Shown here: positions 9,078 through 20,568 of the stretch, in pieces
Position numbering within the stretch: the stretch's first letter is position 1
Layout: every line of letters begins with the position of its first letter
Assembly: GCF_040939455.1 (NCBI RefSeq)
Contig: NC_134126.1
Location: 2,476,375-2,540,374 of the forward strand
Length of the DNA stretch: 64,000 nucleotides
Reading direction: 5' to 3'
Source: Microcebus murinus
Taxonomy: Eukaryota > Chordata > Mammalia > Primates > Cheirogaleidae
Translations under genes and position numbers: made by a program
The notes under the pieces: model-generated
What the model was told of the DNA's origin: nothing
Seen by the model: the letters and a program-made list of their open reading frames with translations, nothing else
Databases searched by the model: none

Positions 9078-9599
9078 GTGTTTTCAAAACGCTAATATAA
9101 GAAAAAGTATAGGAAAAATAACAAGTATAAACTATTAGAGTTATATTTGAAATATGAAATTATTATTGCATTTTGATGACATAAGCACAAAAAGAATAAC
9201 CAGAAGTAATGATAAGTTAGAACCCATATCAGATTTATCTAAAATTTAGCATCACTACTTACCAGATATATATGTTCCAGGTCTTATGTGAAAGCTGAAG
9301 AGCAATTAGTTATATTCATATAAGGGTAGCTTTCAAAACTAGGAAAATATGGAGTAAAATTTTATATTGTTTTGTCTAAATTCCTATTAGAATTTTTAAT
9401 AAAGTTGTTTGTTACTGCTGAAAAGTATTTATAAAACTTTTTAGCATATTTTTTAAAAATCATAAAAGAGGTTCACTGGATCCAGTTTGTAAATGGTGTT
9501 GAATATTTTTCCTGATAAACTGAGGATTGAAAATCACAGACATGTGATTATTAACATAATTACATGATCACATTATACACATAAATGGGAAATACAGAA
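9078..9599. other. No feature recognised
   Basis: AT-rich DNA without a recognised repeat or coding signal. It may be diverged L1, since L1M sequence starts near 9600. Confidence 0.45.
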
Positions 9600-10105
9600 T
9601 TTTAGTTAAGGTGTAGGGTAACAAAAACTCATACACTGTTTGTAGAATATAAATCTTGGTGACTATTTTATAGAACAGTTTTTAATTACATTTAAAACTA
9701 CAAATGTACCATGAATTAGCAAATTCTCCCCTAGATACATACCCTAGAGAAACTCTTGGGAGAAGACAGGTACAAGAAAGCTAATAGTGATAATTCCCAT
9801 AACAGCCAAAAATATTGTTAATTAGTATTGGGATATCCACACAATAGACTATTTTGCCAGAGTGAAAACTGAACTATCTTTATAAGTGACAACATGGAAG
9901 AGATCTGAGAAACGTAATGCAAGGGGGGAAATGCACATAGCAAGACTATTATATTTATGGTATCACTTTAAAACTCAACATAATAAATATATGATGACTA
10001 CAGTTAACAATAATATATATTCATAGTTCCAAATAGCTACAAGAAGAATATTGAATGCTTTCAACACAAAGAAATAGTAAATGTTTGAGATAATGGACAT
10101 GCTTA
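9600..10105 (+). mobile_element. Old L1M 3' region, first part
   Basis: Diverged L1M-type ORF2 end and 3' UTR: the 'acaaaaactcatacactg' stretch near 9621, 'agctacaagaagaatattgaatg' near 10035, and 'cacaaagaaatagtaaatgttt' near 10064. It is interrupted at 10106 by L1 copy B and resumes at 14019-14188. Positions 10031-10105 are duplicated on the far side of copy B. Confidence 0.8.
10031..10105. repeat. Long target-site duplication of L1 copy B, left copy
   Basis: About 75 bp starting AAATAGCTACAAGAAG, repeated at 14019-14093 with roughly 8-10 mismatches by eye. L1 target duplications are usually 7-20 bp, but longer ones are known. Confidence 0.8.
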
Positions 10106-13100
10106 TTTTTACTGTCTTCAGGAAACACATCTAACCCACAAAGATACATTCAGACTCAAGGTGAAGGAATGGGAAAACAATATTTCATGCAAATGGAAGC
10201 CAAAAGAAAGCTGGCATAGCAGTTCTGATTTCAGATAACTTAGTCTTCAAATCATCAAAAGTAATGAAAGACAAAGAGGGTCACTACATAATGACAAAGG
10301 GTACAATTAAACAAGAAGACAAAACAATTATAAATATTTATGCACCTAACTCAGGTACACCCAGGTTCATAATACAAATCCTACTTGATCTAAACAAAAT
10401 GTAAACAGTAGCACTGTAATAGCCAGGGACTTCAACACCCCTCTGACAGAACAGGACAGATCATCCAAACCGAAAATAAACAAAGAAACAATGGACTTAA
10501 ACAGAACTCCAGAACAAATGGACCTGACAGATATTTACAGAACACTCTACCCCAAAACCACTGAATGTATGTTTTTCTCATCAGTTCATGGGACATTCTC
10601 TAAGATTGACCATATACTAGGCCACAAAACATGTATCAACAAATTTAAAACAACAGAAATTATACCATGCATCTTCTCAGACCACAGTAGAATAAAATTA
10701 GAAATTAACCCCAACAGAAACTCTTATCTCTACACAAAGTCATGGAAACTAAACAATCTACTGCTGAACAATTAATTATTGGGTTAAGGAGGAAATTAAG
10801 ATGGAAATCAAAAAATTATTTGAAGTAAATGCAAAAGGAGACAGAAGTTATCAATACCTGTGGGACACAGTTAAAACAGTCCTGAGAGGAAAATTTATAT
10901 CCATAAATGCCTACATCCAAAACACACAAAGATCAAAATCAACAATCTAATGAATCATCACAAAAAAACTAAAAGGCATGAGCAAATCAACCCCAAACAC
11001 AGAAGAAGAAAAGAAATAACAAAGAACAGGGCAGAACTAAATAAATTTGTTAAAAAAAATTATACAGAAGGTTAGCAAAACAAAAAGTTGGTTCTTTGAA
11101 AAAATAAACAAAATTGACACACCTCTTGCTACATTAAAGAGAAGCAGAAAAGAAAGGACTCTAATAAGCTCAATCAGGAATGAAAAAGGAGAAATTACAA
11201 CTGCTACCATGGAAATACAAACTATCATCTATGACTACTATAAAAACCTCTATGCACATTAACTTGAAACTGTGGAGGAAATGGACAAATTCTTAGAAAC
11301 ACACAGCCTCCCTAGGCTCAATAAGAAAGAAATAGAACTCCTGAACAGACAATTTCACATACTGAAATTGAAGCAGTAATAAAAAATCTTCCTAAAAAGA
11401 AAAGTCCCAGACCAGATAGTTTCACATCTGAATTTTACCAGACCTACAAAGAAGGACTGGTGCTTATCCTGCAGAAATTATCCACAACATTGAGAGGGAA
11501 GGAATCCTCCCCAACATGTTTTATGAAGCCAACATCACTCAGATACCAAAACCAAGAAAGGACACAACAAAAGAAGAAAACTACAGACTAATATTGTTTA
11601 TGAATATAGATGAAAAAAATTCTTAATGAAATCCTAGCATACCAAATTCAGGTGCTTATGGAAAAAATAATCCACCAGGACCAAGTGGGCTTCATCCCAG
11701 ACATGCAAGAATGTTTTAACATTGCAATCTATAAATGTAATTCAATACATAATAGAGGTAAAAACAATGACTACATGGTCCTCTCAATAGACACAGAGAA
11801 AGCATTTGACAAAACTCAGCACTGTTGTATAATAAAAATGCTTAAGAAAACAGGCATAGATGGGACTTACCTAAAGCAATAACAGCCATATATGACAAAC
11901 ACACAGCCAACATCATACTGAACGGGGAATAATTGAAAGCATTCCCACTTAAACGGGAACCAGACAAGTTTGTCCTTTATTACCCCTTCTATTCAACTTA
12001 GTGTTAGAAGTCCTAGCCAGAGCAATCAGACAAAAGAAGGAAATCAAAGACATCCAAATGGGGACAAAAGAGGTCAGACTCTTGCTCTTTGCTGATGATA
12101 TGATCTTATACCTAGAAAAACTCCAAAGATTCTGCCATGAGACTACTGGAATTGATAAACAAATTCAGCAAAGTCTCAGGTTATAAAATCTATGTACAGA
12201 AATTTGTAGCATTCCTAAATGCCAAAAACAGACTGAGAACAAAATAAAAGCTTCAATATCCTTCACAATAGTAACAAAGAAAATAAAATACCTAAGAATA
12301 TATTTAACTAAGGAGGTAAAAGACCTCTACAGGAAGAACTATGAAACACTGAGGAAGGAAATAGCAGAGGACAAAAGCAGATGGAAAACCATACCATGCT
12401 TGTGAGTTGTCAGAATCGACATTGTTAAAATGTCTATACTACCCAAAGTGATCTACATGTTCAATGTAATCCCTATTAAAATACCAACATCATTTTTTTC
12501 AAATCTAAAAAAATAATTCTACACTTCATATGGTACCAGAAAAGAGCCCCTATAGCAAAAGCAATCTTAAGCAAAAAGAGCAAATTAGGAGGCATCAATT
12601 TACCAGACTTCAAGCTACACTACAAGGCTATAGTAAATAAAATAACTTGGTACTGGCAGAAGAACAGAGACATAGACTAATGGAACAGAATAGAGAACCT
12701 AGATATAAAACTATCCTCATATAGCCAGCTAATCTTTGAAAAGCAGACAAAATCATACACTGGGGAAAAGAATCCTTATTCAGTAAATGGTGCTGGGAAA
12801 ACTAGATAGTCACATGTAGAAGACTGAAACAAGACCCACACCTTTCACCTCTCACAAAAATCAACTCACAGTAGATAGCAGACTTAAACCTAAGGCATGA
12901 AACTACAATAATTCTGGAAGAAAATGTTGGAAAAACTCTTAAAGACATTGGCCTAAGGAAAGAATTATGAAGAAGACCCCAAAGGCAATCACAGTAACAA
13001 CAAAATAAATAAATGGGACCTGATCAAATTAAAAAGATTCTGCATAGCCATGGAAACTATCGTGAAAGCAAACAGACAACCTACAGAATGGGAAAAAATA

Positions 13101-14018
13101 TTCGCATTCTACACATCCAATAAAGGGTTGATAACTAGAATCTATATAGAACTCAGGAAAATCAGCAAGAAAACATCAAGCAACCCTATCAAAAAGTGGG
13201 CAAAGGACATAAACAGAAACTTTTCAAAAGAAGATAGAATAATGGCCAATAAACATATGAAAACATTCTCAATATCTCTAATCATCAGGGGAATGCAAAT
13301 CAAAACCACAATGAGATATTTCTTATGTCCAGTGAGAATGGCTTTTATCAAAAATTTCCAAAACAATAAATTTTTGCCTGGATGTAGAGAAATAGGAACA
13401 CTTATACATTGCTGGCAGGGCTGCAAACTAATAAAATCTTTGTGGAAAGCGATATGGAGATACCTCAAAGAGATATAGGTAGAACTACCATTTGATGCAC
13501 CAATCTCATTACTAGGCCTCTACCCAAAGGGAAAAAAGACATTCTATAAAAAAGACATCTGCACTAGGATTTTTATAGCGACACATTTCACAAATGCAAA
13601 GATGTGGGAACAACCCTAGTGCCCATGAACACAGGAGTGGATTAATAAAATGGGATATATGTACACCATGGGCTTCTCCTCAGCCACCAAAAACAATGGC
13701 GATCTACACCTCTTGTGTTATCCTGAATAGAGCTGGAGCCCATTCTACTAAGTGAAGTATCCCAAGAATGCAAAAACAAGCACTGCATGTACTCATCATC
13801 AAATTGGTATTAACCTATCAACACTTATGTGCCCAAATAGTAGTGACATTCATCAGATTTCAGGCAGTTGGTAGGGGGAGGAGGTGGTGGGTATATACAT
13901 ACCTAATGAGTGTGGTGTGTACCATCTGGGGGATGGACATGCTTGATGCTCTGATTCAGGGGGAAGCAAAGTCAATATATGTAAACTAAACATTTGTACC
14001 CCTGAAAAAAAAACCCAC
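10106..14018 (+). mobile_element. L1 copy B, 5'-truncated, old
   Basis: Plus-strand L1 that starts inside the ORF2 endonuclease domain (CTTCAGGAAACACATCTAACC near 10117) and runs through the RT and C-terminal parts to a 3' UTR and a short A run near 14004-14012. Recognisable blocks: the SKIDHILGH equivalent (10598-10625), the FADDM region (12085-12100), and the C-terminal cysteine region (13370-13430). Compared with copy A it has many substitutions, stops and indels. The longest open remnants are 10491-10775, 11047-11262, 11610-11882 and 13050-13478. It inserted into the L1M 3' end and is flanked by the 75-bp duplication. Confidence 0.9.
10118..13780 (+). pseudogene. L1 copy B ORF2 remnant
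   Basis: Decayed ORF2 without the first part of the endonuclease. Readable pieces: 10491-10775 (end of endonuclease, IDHILGHKT), 11047-11262 ([20 protein letters not shown]), 11610-11882 (RT with QDQVGFIPDMQ and [13 protein letters not shown]), 12001-12186 (RT with [12 protein letters not shown]), and 13050-13478 (C-terminal part with [16 protein letters not shown]). Numerous stops and frameshifts lie between them. It retains the ancestral frame around 12917-12945, where copies A and D have lost one base, which helps polarise that change. Confidence 0.88.
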
Positions 14019-14188
14019 AAATAGCTACAAGAAGGATATTGAATGCTTTCAACACAAAGAAATGATAAATGCTTGTGATAATGGCTATGCTAATATCCCT
14101 AATCTGATCACCATACAGTATATATATGGAAATATTGTATACTCTATGAATATGTGCAATCATTATTTTTCAATTAAAAGTTCAATTA
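14019..14188 (+). mobile_element. Old L1M 3' end, second part, with right copy of the 75-bp duplication
   Basis: Continues the L1M 3' UTR from 10105: 'cacaaagaaatgataaatgc', 'taatatccctaatctgatcacc', then 'atgaatatgtgcaatcattattttt' and an A-rich end. Positions 14019-14093 are the second copy of 10031-10105. An Alu inserted into its A-rich tail at 14189. Confidence 0.82.
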
Positions 14189-14510
14189 GGCCGGGCGCAG
14201 TGGCTCACACCTGTAATCCTAGCACTCTGGGAGGCCGAGGCGGGTGGATCACTCAAGGTCAGGAGTTTGAAACCAGCCTGAGCGAGACCCTATCTCTACT
14301 AAAAATAGAAAGAAACTAATTGACCAACTAAAAATATATACAAAAAATTAGCTGGGCATGGTGGCACATACCTGTAGTCACAGCTACTCAGGAGGCTGAG
14401 GCAGGAGGATCGCTTGAGCCCAGGAGATTGAGGTTGCTGTGAGCTAGGCTGACACCACGGCACTCACTCTAGCCTGGGCAACAAAGTGAGACTCTGTCCC
14501 CCCCAAAAAA
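14189..14510 (+). mobile_element. Alu (strepsirrhine type)
   Basis: Dimeric Alu beginning GGCCGGGCGCAGTGGCTCAC, with A-box and B-box regions in the left arm, a middle A-rich stretch (aaaaatagaaagaaactaattg), a right arm, and a short A tail. It is flanked by a perfect 13-bp duplication AAAAGTTCAATTA at 14176-14188 and 14508-14520. The A tail is short and preceded by a C run. Confidence 0.97.
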
Positions 14511-14520
14511 AGTTCAATTA

Positions 14521-15629
14521 AACTTCATTTAGAATAAAAAACTAAATTAATCTTATTCAAATGTATATGTACATGTATAAAACTAAGAAAACATAGGTCT
14601 AATAAAAACATTTCTGTGGTCTGTGGAATTTCTGAGGTGTTTCAGGAAGATAGCAAGGAAAGAAACAGAGTAGAGTCAATTAAAATGTTTCACATAATTC
14701 ACAAGCACAGTTATGGATATTTATTTTATTATTATGCTTTTAATATAATCTATAATAAATTGGTATCATATATTTTATAAAAAATATAGTTATGAAATAC
14801 TAAGAATGTTTTTGTTTGTTTTGTATTTCTCTCTTCCAATCCATTTACTCAGATACTGATGTTTGTGGAAATTTACCAATAAATGCCTGTTTCCCTCTTC
14901 CTTGTAGGGAACTTCAGTTTTTACTAGGTTGTTATTATTATTGACATGCACATACTAAATTTTTAGTGCATAAGCATTTTAAGAAATAATAGATACTTTT
15001 GCAGTAATATATACTCTCATAATATTTGAAAATTTTTGTAATCTCTAATTTTGGGGTAGCAAACTTCAAAATGAGGAAATCTCTGAATTGTATTTATGTA
15101 TTTCAAGTAAAGAGTGAAATAATCTTTTGTTTTTAATAGCAATTCTTTCACTTTGTTATTCTATCATTTTAGTATAGTTCATTTTTGATGTATACTTGGT
15201 TTAGATCTACAATATAGGTTTTTAAATTTCCCATCTATATATTATGTGTTTCCAACTGATCTGAGTAATTATTACTATTTCCATTCTATGTCCATAGTGA
15301 CAAAAATAATGCTTAGAATTTATTACAAATGGAATGAAACAACAGGGTCGTTTTCCTTTCTGAAATTCATGCATAAATATTGATTCCAAAGATAGTCACT
15401 TGAGTACACTAAGGATTTTAGAATCTTTTTTTTTTAAAGATTGGCATTTAAGTCATTTATGAAAAATTAGTTTGTTTACTGATGGAAAGCATAGGCCATC
15501 AAATGCAGTATAATCATCACTCTAATATTACAGTGCTGATATACAATTTCACCAGCATATAACAGTAATTTAATATGCAAAAACATTATGGGAAAATTAT
15601 ATATTCATTATTGTCTATATATTTTATTA
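14521..15629. other. No feature recognised
   Basis: AT-rich sequence with no coding signal. An A/T homopolymer lies near 15427-15436. No repeat family is recognised. Confidence 0.45.
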
Positions 15630-16060
15630 TGGTACAAACAATACATGAGATACCGTCAATAAATTTTTAAATATGCAATACACTACTGTTAATTATAGGT
15701 GCAATGTTGTACAGCAAATCTCTTATTCATTTTGTATGATTGAAAATGTATACTTACTGAACATTTTTTTGTTTCTTCCTTCTCAACTGCCCAGCCTCTG
15801 GTAACTAACATTTTACTCTCCATTTCTATGAGTTGGACTATTTTGGATACCTCATATAAGTGAAATCATATAATATTTGTCTTTCTGTGACTAATTTCAC
15901 TTAGCATAATGTGTTTCAGTTTCATCTATTTTGTGACATAGGGCTGGATATTTTTTTCAAGACTGACTGACATTCCTTTGCATGTATATATATTTTCTTT
16001 ATTCAATTATCTGTTGAACACTTGGGTTGATTCCATCCCATCACTTTTTTTTTTTTTTAC
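15630..16060 (-). mobile_element. Old L1M 3' region
   Basis: Minus-strand L1M 3' UTR and ORF2 end: 'tgcaatgttgtacagcaaatctc' near 15702, 'ggtaactaacattttactctcc' near 15800, 'gaaatcatataatatttgtctttctgtgac' near 15862, and 'cttgggttgattccat' near 16021. Diverged; no readable frame. Confidence 0.75.
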
Positions 16061-16904
16061 TCAATCTTTATGCTGATGAGATAAATAAGTTGCCTTAAAG
16101 TTTGAACAGATGGACCATCTAAATTATTGACTAATATTTAGAAGGTGGTGAGATTTACTTTATTTAACTATGGATAATTGGCATTGGTCTTAAAAAACAT
16201 GATCCTGTATAGGTCTTATTTATAACTAATCAAGGTAAAACAGGCTACCCAACTACTAAGGGCAGGGACCAGTTTGCCAAATTGGTATCAAATGAAGCTG
16301 ATATTTGTTATTACCAAAAATACAGATATCCTTACAAGTATCCCATTTTTAAAATTTGTTTTGTGATTAACAATTTTGTAAAATAAGCACTTTTATACCC
16401 AAGTCACAGGTGACAAAAATGTACCTTAGGATGTTTATAATTTTGAAATTTGCAATCATATAAAGTAGCAAATTTTGGATCTATTCCAGTGCCTCCTGAC
16501 TGCCAAACTGGCCTTCTTATTCTCAAAAAGTATGCAATCTCCCTGATGGATGCCAACCACGCCCATCCTTTTCCTGCTGCAACTGTTCCCACCAGGGCAA
16601 CAGAGTACACTCTGTGAACACATAAATCTGCAAACTCTCCAAGTCTCCTTGCCTGTCAGCTTTTTAAAACCTTGCTCAACTCTAAGCTATCTGGATATGC
16701 CTTTGGGAAAATAGGAAGTTGTGATTCAACATGCAGATATTAAAAACTAAAGGTAATTCCATGCTCCACTCCTCTATCGCTCTCTTGGCGTACACACACT
16801 CATACACACACACGTGTATATGTCACTTTGTAGCTAGAATATTCTGATGAACAATGTGCTACATTTTATAATATTAATCATAGACAATTTATTAGACATT
16901 AGTA
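16061..16904. other. Mostly unrecognised; moderately GC-rich patch at about 16490-16680
   Basis: No repeat family recognised. The patch at 16490-16680 is richer in GC than its surroundings and has a 68-codon open stretch on the minus strand (16404-16610), but its translation matches nothing I know. An imperfect CA repeat lies at 16790-16820. Confidence 0.4.
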
Positions 16905-17045
16905 CTACTGACTAATATTATTTTAATACATACAATGTGCTTGTACTCAGTATTGCACATACATTACCCTCACTCAGTTCTCATACTAATGTTCTGAGAG
17001 ACATATGTTTAATATTCATTATAAAGAAAAATAAGGAGACCAAAG
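16905..17045 (+). mobile_element. MIR SINE remnant
   Basis: MIR-like order: 'atacaatgtgcttgtactcagtattgcacatacattaccctcactcagttctcat', then the fragment corresponding to the MIR 'gaggaaactgaggc' end in decayed form ('aaaaataaggagacc'). Ancient and diverged. Confidence 0.6.
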
Positions 17046-17490
17046 AGGTAATTTTCTAGAGCTGCCATAACAAAATGCCACAGATTAGTGGTTTTAATAA
17101 CACACATTTATTCTTCTGATATTTCTTCAAGCTAGACGTCTGAGATCAAGGTATCAACAAGCTTGGTTTCTTCTAAAGCCTCTCTCATTAGTTTGCAGAT
17201 GGTCACCTTTTTGCTGTGTGTTCCAGTGGCTGTGTGTGTGTGTATGTGTGTGTGTGTGTGTGTCTGTGTACATAACTGCTGTCTCTCTCTGACCACATCC
17301 TAATCTCTACTTAGTAGGACAACAGTCATTTTGAATTAAGGCCCACTCTAACAATCCTATTTTAATTTAATTTTTTCTTTAAAGGGTATATCTTCAAATA
17401 CAGTCACTTTCTGAGGTACTGAGATTTAAAGCTTCAGCATGTTACTTTTGGGGATACATGATTCAATTCCTAATAGGTAATAATAGAAAA
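17046..17490 (+). mobile_element. Ancient mammalian interspersed repeat (family not assigned)
   Basis: Carries the well-known 'ctagagctgccataacaaaatgccacagatt' opening, the 'gagatcaaggtatcaacaagcttggtttcttct' block, 'gaccacatcctaatctct', 'aaggcccactctaacaatcctattttaattta', and the end 'ctgaggtactgagatttaaagcttcagcatgttacttttgggg'. The order is that of a common ancient repeat, but I do not name its family. A TG microsatellite has expanded inside it. Confidence 0.6.
17231..17270. repeat. (TG)n microsatellite
   Basis: About 20 TG units with interruptions (TGTATG, TGTCTG). Confidence 0.95.
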
Positions 17491-18215
17491 ATTTAGATAA
17501 TTTGGTTGAAGTCTTGCTGTTATTAAGTCTTAAGTCTTAAATGAAAGCTAGGATTTGGGCTTAGCTGTGCCCTTTCCAAAGCCACTGTGCTCTTTAACCC
17601 CATTTTATGGAAAGCAAAACCAACGCATAAAATTTATATCATGTGCCCAAAGTTATATACATCCATTAAATAATAATAAATAAATCTGTATACCCAGTTT
17701 AGAGTAAAAACTCCACTATCTTAAACTATGCTATAGTACCCTATCAATCAAAGGCAGGGTGACTTAATCAGTGATATATTCCATAAACATGATTGACTGA
17801 CACATCTGGCTTATGCTTTGGTCTATTAGGAAATTACTTTAAAAATATGCATCATTAGAGTTTAAAATAACTTTTTAAATAATGTGAACTAGGATGACTG
17901 GGAAGGAGAGCATCCCTCTCCATAAATCTAATTAATTCGCTAGTGTTTAAAATAGTCTGATGCCTAGAAAGCAATTACTAGATATTTGCTGAGTGAATAA
18001 AGGATGTATGGTATGAATAAGAATGCAAAAAAGTATAAGAAACTGCATTAACACTGGAATTTAGAGAAGGTAAGTAAATAATGTCTTTTAAATATAGTGT
18101 GTATTGTTCTAGAATAAAGACAGACGTGAGGGTAAAAATAACCCCCTTCTAGAGAAGGTAATGGATATATGGGGGCAACAAGAAGTTGAAATACCCATAG
18201 GATACTCATTTAAGA
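17491..18215. other. No feature recognised
   Basis: AT-rich DNA without readable frames or recognised repeats. Confidence 0.45.
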
Positions 18216-18453
18216 CTAATAAGCACCACCTGTGCTCACCAGCAAGTCGGTTTCACTGATCAACACCTAAGTGCACATGTAGGAATAACACCGGGTGGGG
18301 CAGACAGGAGGGGGGCGAGTATATACCCACGTAATGAGTGCGGTGCACAGTCTGGGGGATGGACACGCTTGAAGTTCTGACTGGGGGGGGGACAAGGGCA
18401 ATATATGTAACCTTAACATTTGTACCCCCATAATATGCTGAAATTTAAAAAAA
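18216..18453 (+). mobile_element. L1 3' end, 5'-truncated
   Basis: Short L1 insertion holding only the very end of ORF2 and the 3' UTR: 'gcaccacctgtgctcaccagcaa', 'cacctaagtgcacatgtagg', a G-rich tract (18294-18318), 'gtctgggggatggacacgcttga', and 'aacatttgtacccccataatatgctgaaatttaaaaaaa'. A possible 6-bp duplication AAGACT lies at 18212-18217 and 18452-18457, too short to be sure. Confidence 0.88.
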
Positions 18454-18479
18454 GACTCCCCACAAATTAAGAGTGCAAA

Positions 18480-18790
18480 GAACAAAACTAAGGATCGGTT
18501 GGGGCGGATGGGCTACATCCCGCTAGTGCAGACCCGGAGCTTTCAGGAGGATGCACAGACGCACAGGAGCCTGTAACTACAAAAGCAGGCCGTCCCTAGG
18601 GAGCTCGCTCACCCTTGACACTGAGTATCTCACTGCTCATGAGGATTCAGCAGTCAACAATGTCATGTGTATACTTCGAGTGCTGATAAACAGTATATTG
18701 ATTATGAAGATATTCTTGAGGTGTCAGTTTAACTACACTGACTAAATTACTTAGGTATAAATCATCGTGTTGGGCGAGGCCACCGAAAAA
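18480..18790. other. CpG-rich segment of unknown origin, possible retrocopy
   Basis: GC- and CpG-rich island in AT-rich surroundings, strongest at 18490-18620. On the plus strand an ATG at 18509 opens MGYIPLVQTRSFQEDAQTHR and reaches a stop after 22 codons. A second frame, open from before 18551 to 18745, continues with NYKSRPSLGSSLTLDTEYLT. The composition and the near-continuity across one frameshift suggest a decayed piece of coding or exon sequence, such as a processed pseudogene. I do not recognise the protein. No clear A tail or target duplication is visible. Confidence 0.35.
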
Positions 18791-19523
18791 TTTTCTCCCC
18801 AAGTCCCCCAGTTTGATAAATTCTTGAATTAATAATTTGCATCAGGTAACTCAAGAAATAACAATAGCTTTGAGATAAAACTTATAACAGTTGTCCACAA
18901 GGCAGAATTGTTTTTAGACCAGATGTCATGCTTGAGAATATATGAGTGATTGTAAAAATTCTAAGGAGTGTCTGTGGAAACAGAGTAACTTTAAAAAAGA
19001 TTCTAAACAATCTTAAGAGGAAGAAAATACTTTGAACAGAGCTATCATTGGAGACATAATTTTTGTATAGTATCTACTTTGTGGTCTCAAGGAGTTGAAT
19101 TCTATAAAATAAAAGATAGAAAATAAGACTATAAAGTAAAAATCTACCATGATGGCTATAACGAAAACAAAATGGAAAACAACAGATGTTAGCAAGGATG
19201 CTGAGAAATACTTCAAATAGTCCTTCAGAGAATTTAAACATGAAAGTAAATCTTGCTCACCTTAAATGGATATATAGATACTCTACAAAGAAAGAATATC
19301 TATACGTCAATCTTCCTTTAGAAATTTCTTCATCAAATGTAATGTAAAAAAAATCCGCATAAAATGCTGAGAGTGTTGAGATATATTTGTTACCAAAAAA
19401 ACCTGTGCGTCATGTACAATTTCATTCATACATCAATGTTATAGATATTTTCTTAGCTTTCTAAAAATGGAACAAACTCTACAAAACTGAACAAACTTAT
19501 TGAACATCCTTTTTTCACAAAAA
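18791..19523. other. No feature recognised
   Basis: AT-rich sequence up to the Alu. A short stretch at 19140-19215 (gatggctataacgaaaacaaaatggaaaacaacagatgttagcaaggatg, here only described) resembles the end of L1 ORF2 and may be an old L1 scrap. Confidence 0.4.
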
Positions 19524-19539
19524 AAAATCTTTACATGTA

Positions 19540-19883
19540 GGCCGGGCGCAGTGGCTCACGCCTGTAATCCTAGCACTCTGGGAGGCCGAGGCAGGCAGAT
19601 TGCTCGAGGTCAGGAGTTCGAAACCAGCCTGAGCAAGAGCGAGACCCCATCTCCACTATAAATAGAAAGAAATTAATTGGCCCACTAATATATATAGAAA
19701 AAAATCAGCAGAGCATAGTGGCACATGCCTGTAGTCCCAGCTACTCAGGAGGCTGAGGCAGAAGGATTGCTTGAGCCTAGGAGTTTGAGGTTGCTGTGAG
19801 CGAGGCTGACGCCATGGCACTCACTCTAGCCTGGGCAACAAAGCGAGACTCTGTCTCAAAAAAAAAAAAAAAAAAAAAAAAAA
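19540..19883 (+). mobile_element. Alu (strepsirrhine type) with long A tail
   Basis: Full dimer from GCCGGGCGCAGTGGCTCACG to a 26-base A run. It has the diagnostic TAGCACTCTGGGAGGCCGAG and the middle ATAAATAGAAAGAAATTAAT. Target duplication: AAAATCTTTACATGTA at 19524-19539 and AAAATCTTTAAATGTA at 19885-19900 (15 of 16). The long uninterrupted tail points to a younger insertion than the other two Alus. Confidence 0.97.
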
Positions 19884-19900
19884 GAAAATCTTTAAATGTA

Positions 19901-20561
19901 AAACATAAAATATGCAAATACAGTAGTAATTAGAGAAAACGAATTAAACATTAATGGTATATGCTCTCTGATCAGCTTGGTCCAAATCTGAAAGTCTCCT
20001 CACCTATAGCTAAGTGCTGCATTCTCCAGTCTTCAGTGTTGTGAGTACAATTTACCACAAGCTCTCTGGTGGCCAACTAAGCAATAACTGTATGAAATAA
20101 AGATGTATATACATTAAAATTCAGTTATTTTATATTTAAGGATTTATTTTATAAACTCCTTTCAACAAATACATTGAAATATTTTTATAGGTATGTTCAT
20201 TTTAGCATTTTTAACAATGGCTGAATGATAACATGTAAACAGGAGGGGAGGTTTGAATATCTGAAGTATCTGGATAAACTTCAGCATATCTAATGACAAA
20301 ATGTTGTTCAACAATGAGTACGATTTAGATAATTTATATGTAGTTCATAAAGTTCAATATAAATTATGAGTGGTATAAATCAAATTATATGGCAATTTTC
20401 AGTATGTCTTATTTATAATACATATTATACACAATTCACAAAAAAGTATCATAAAATTATATTATTCTACATTTTACACTTTGCTAGAGAAACATGACAA
20501 AGTATCTGAATGGCTACCCCATATTCTTATCAGAAATCAGCTTTAGAAAACAGAATTGAGG
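19901..20561. other. No feature recognised
   Basis: AT-rich sequence without recognised repeats or frames. Confidence 0.45.
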
Positions 20562-20568
20562 ATAGAGA

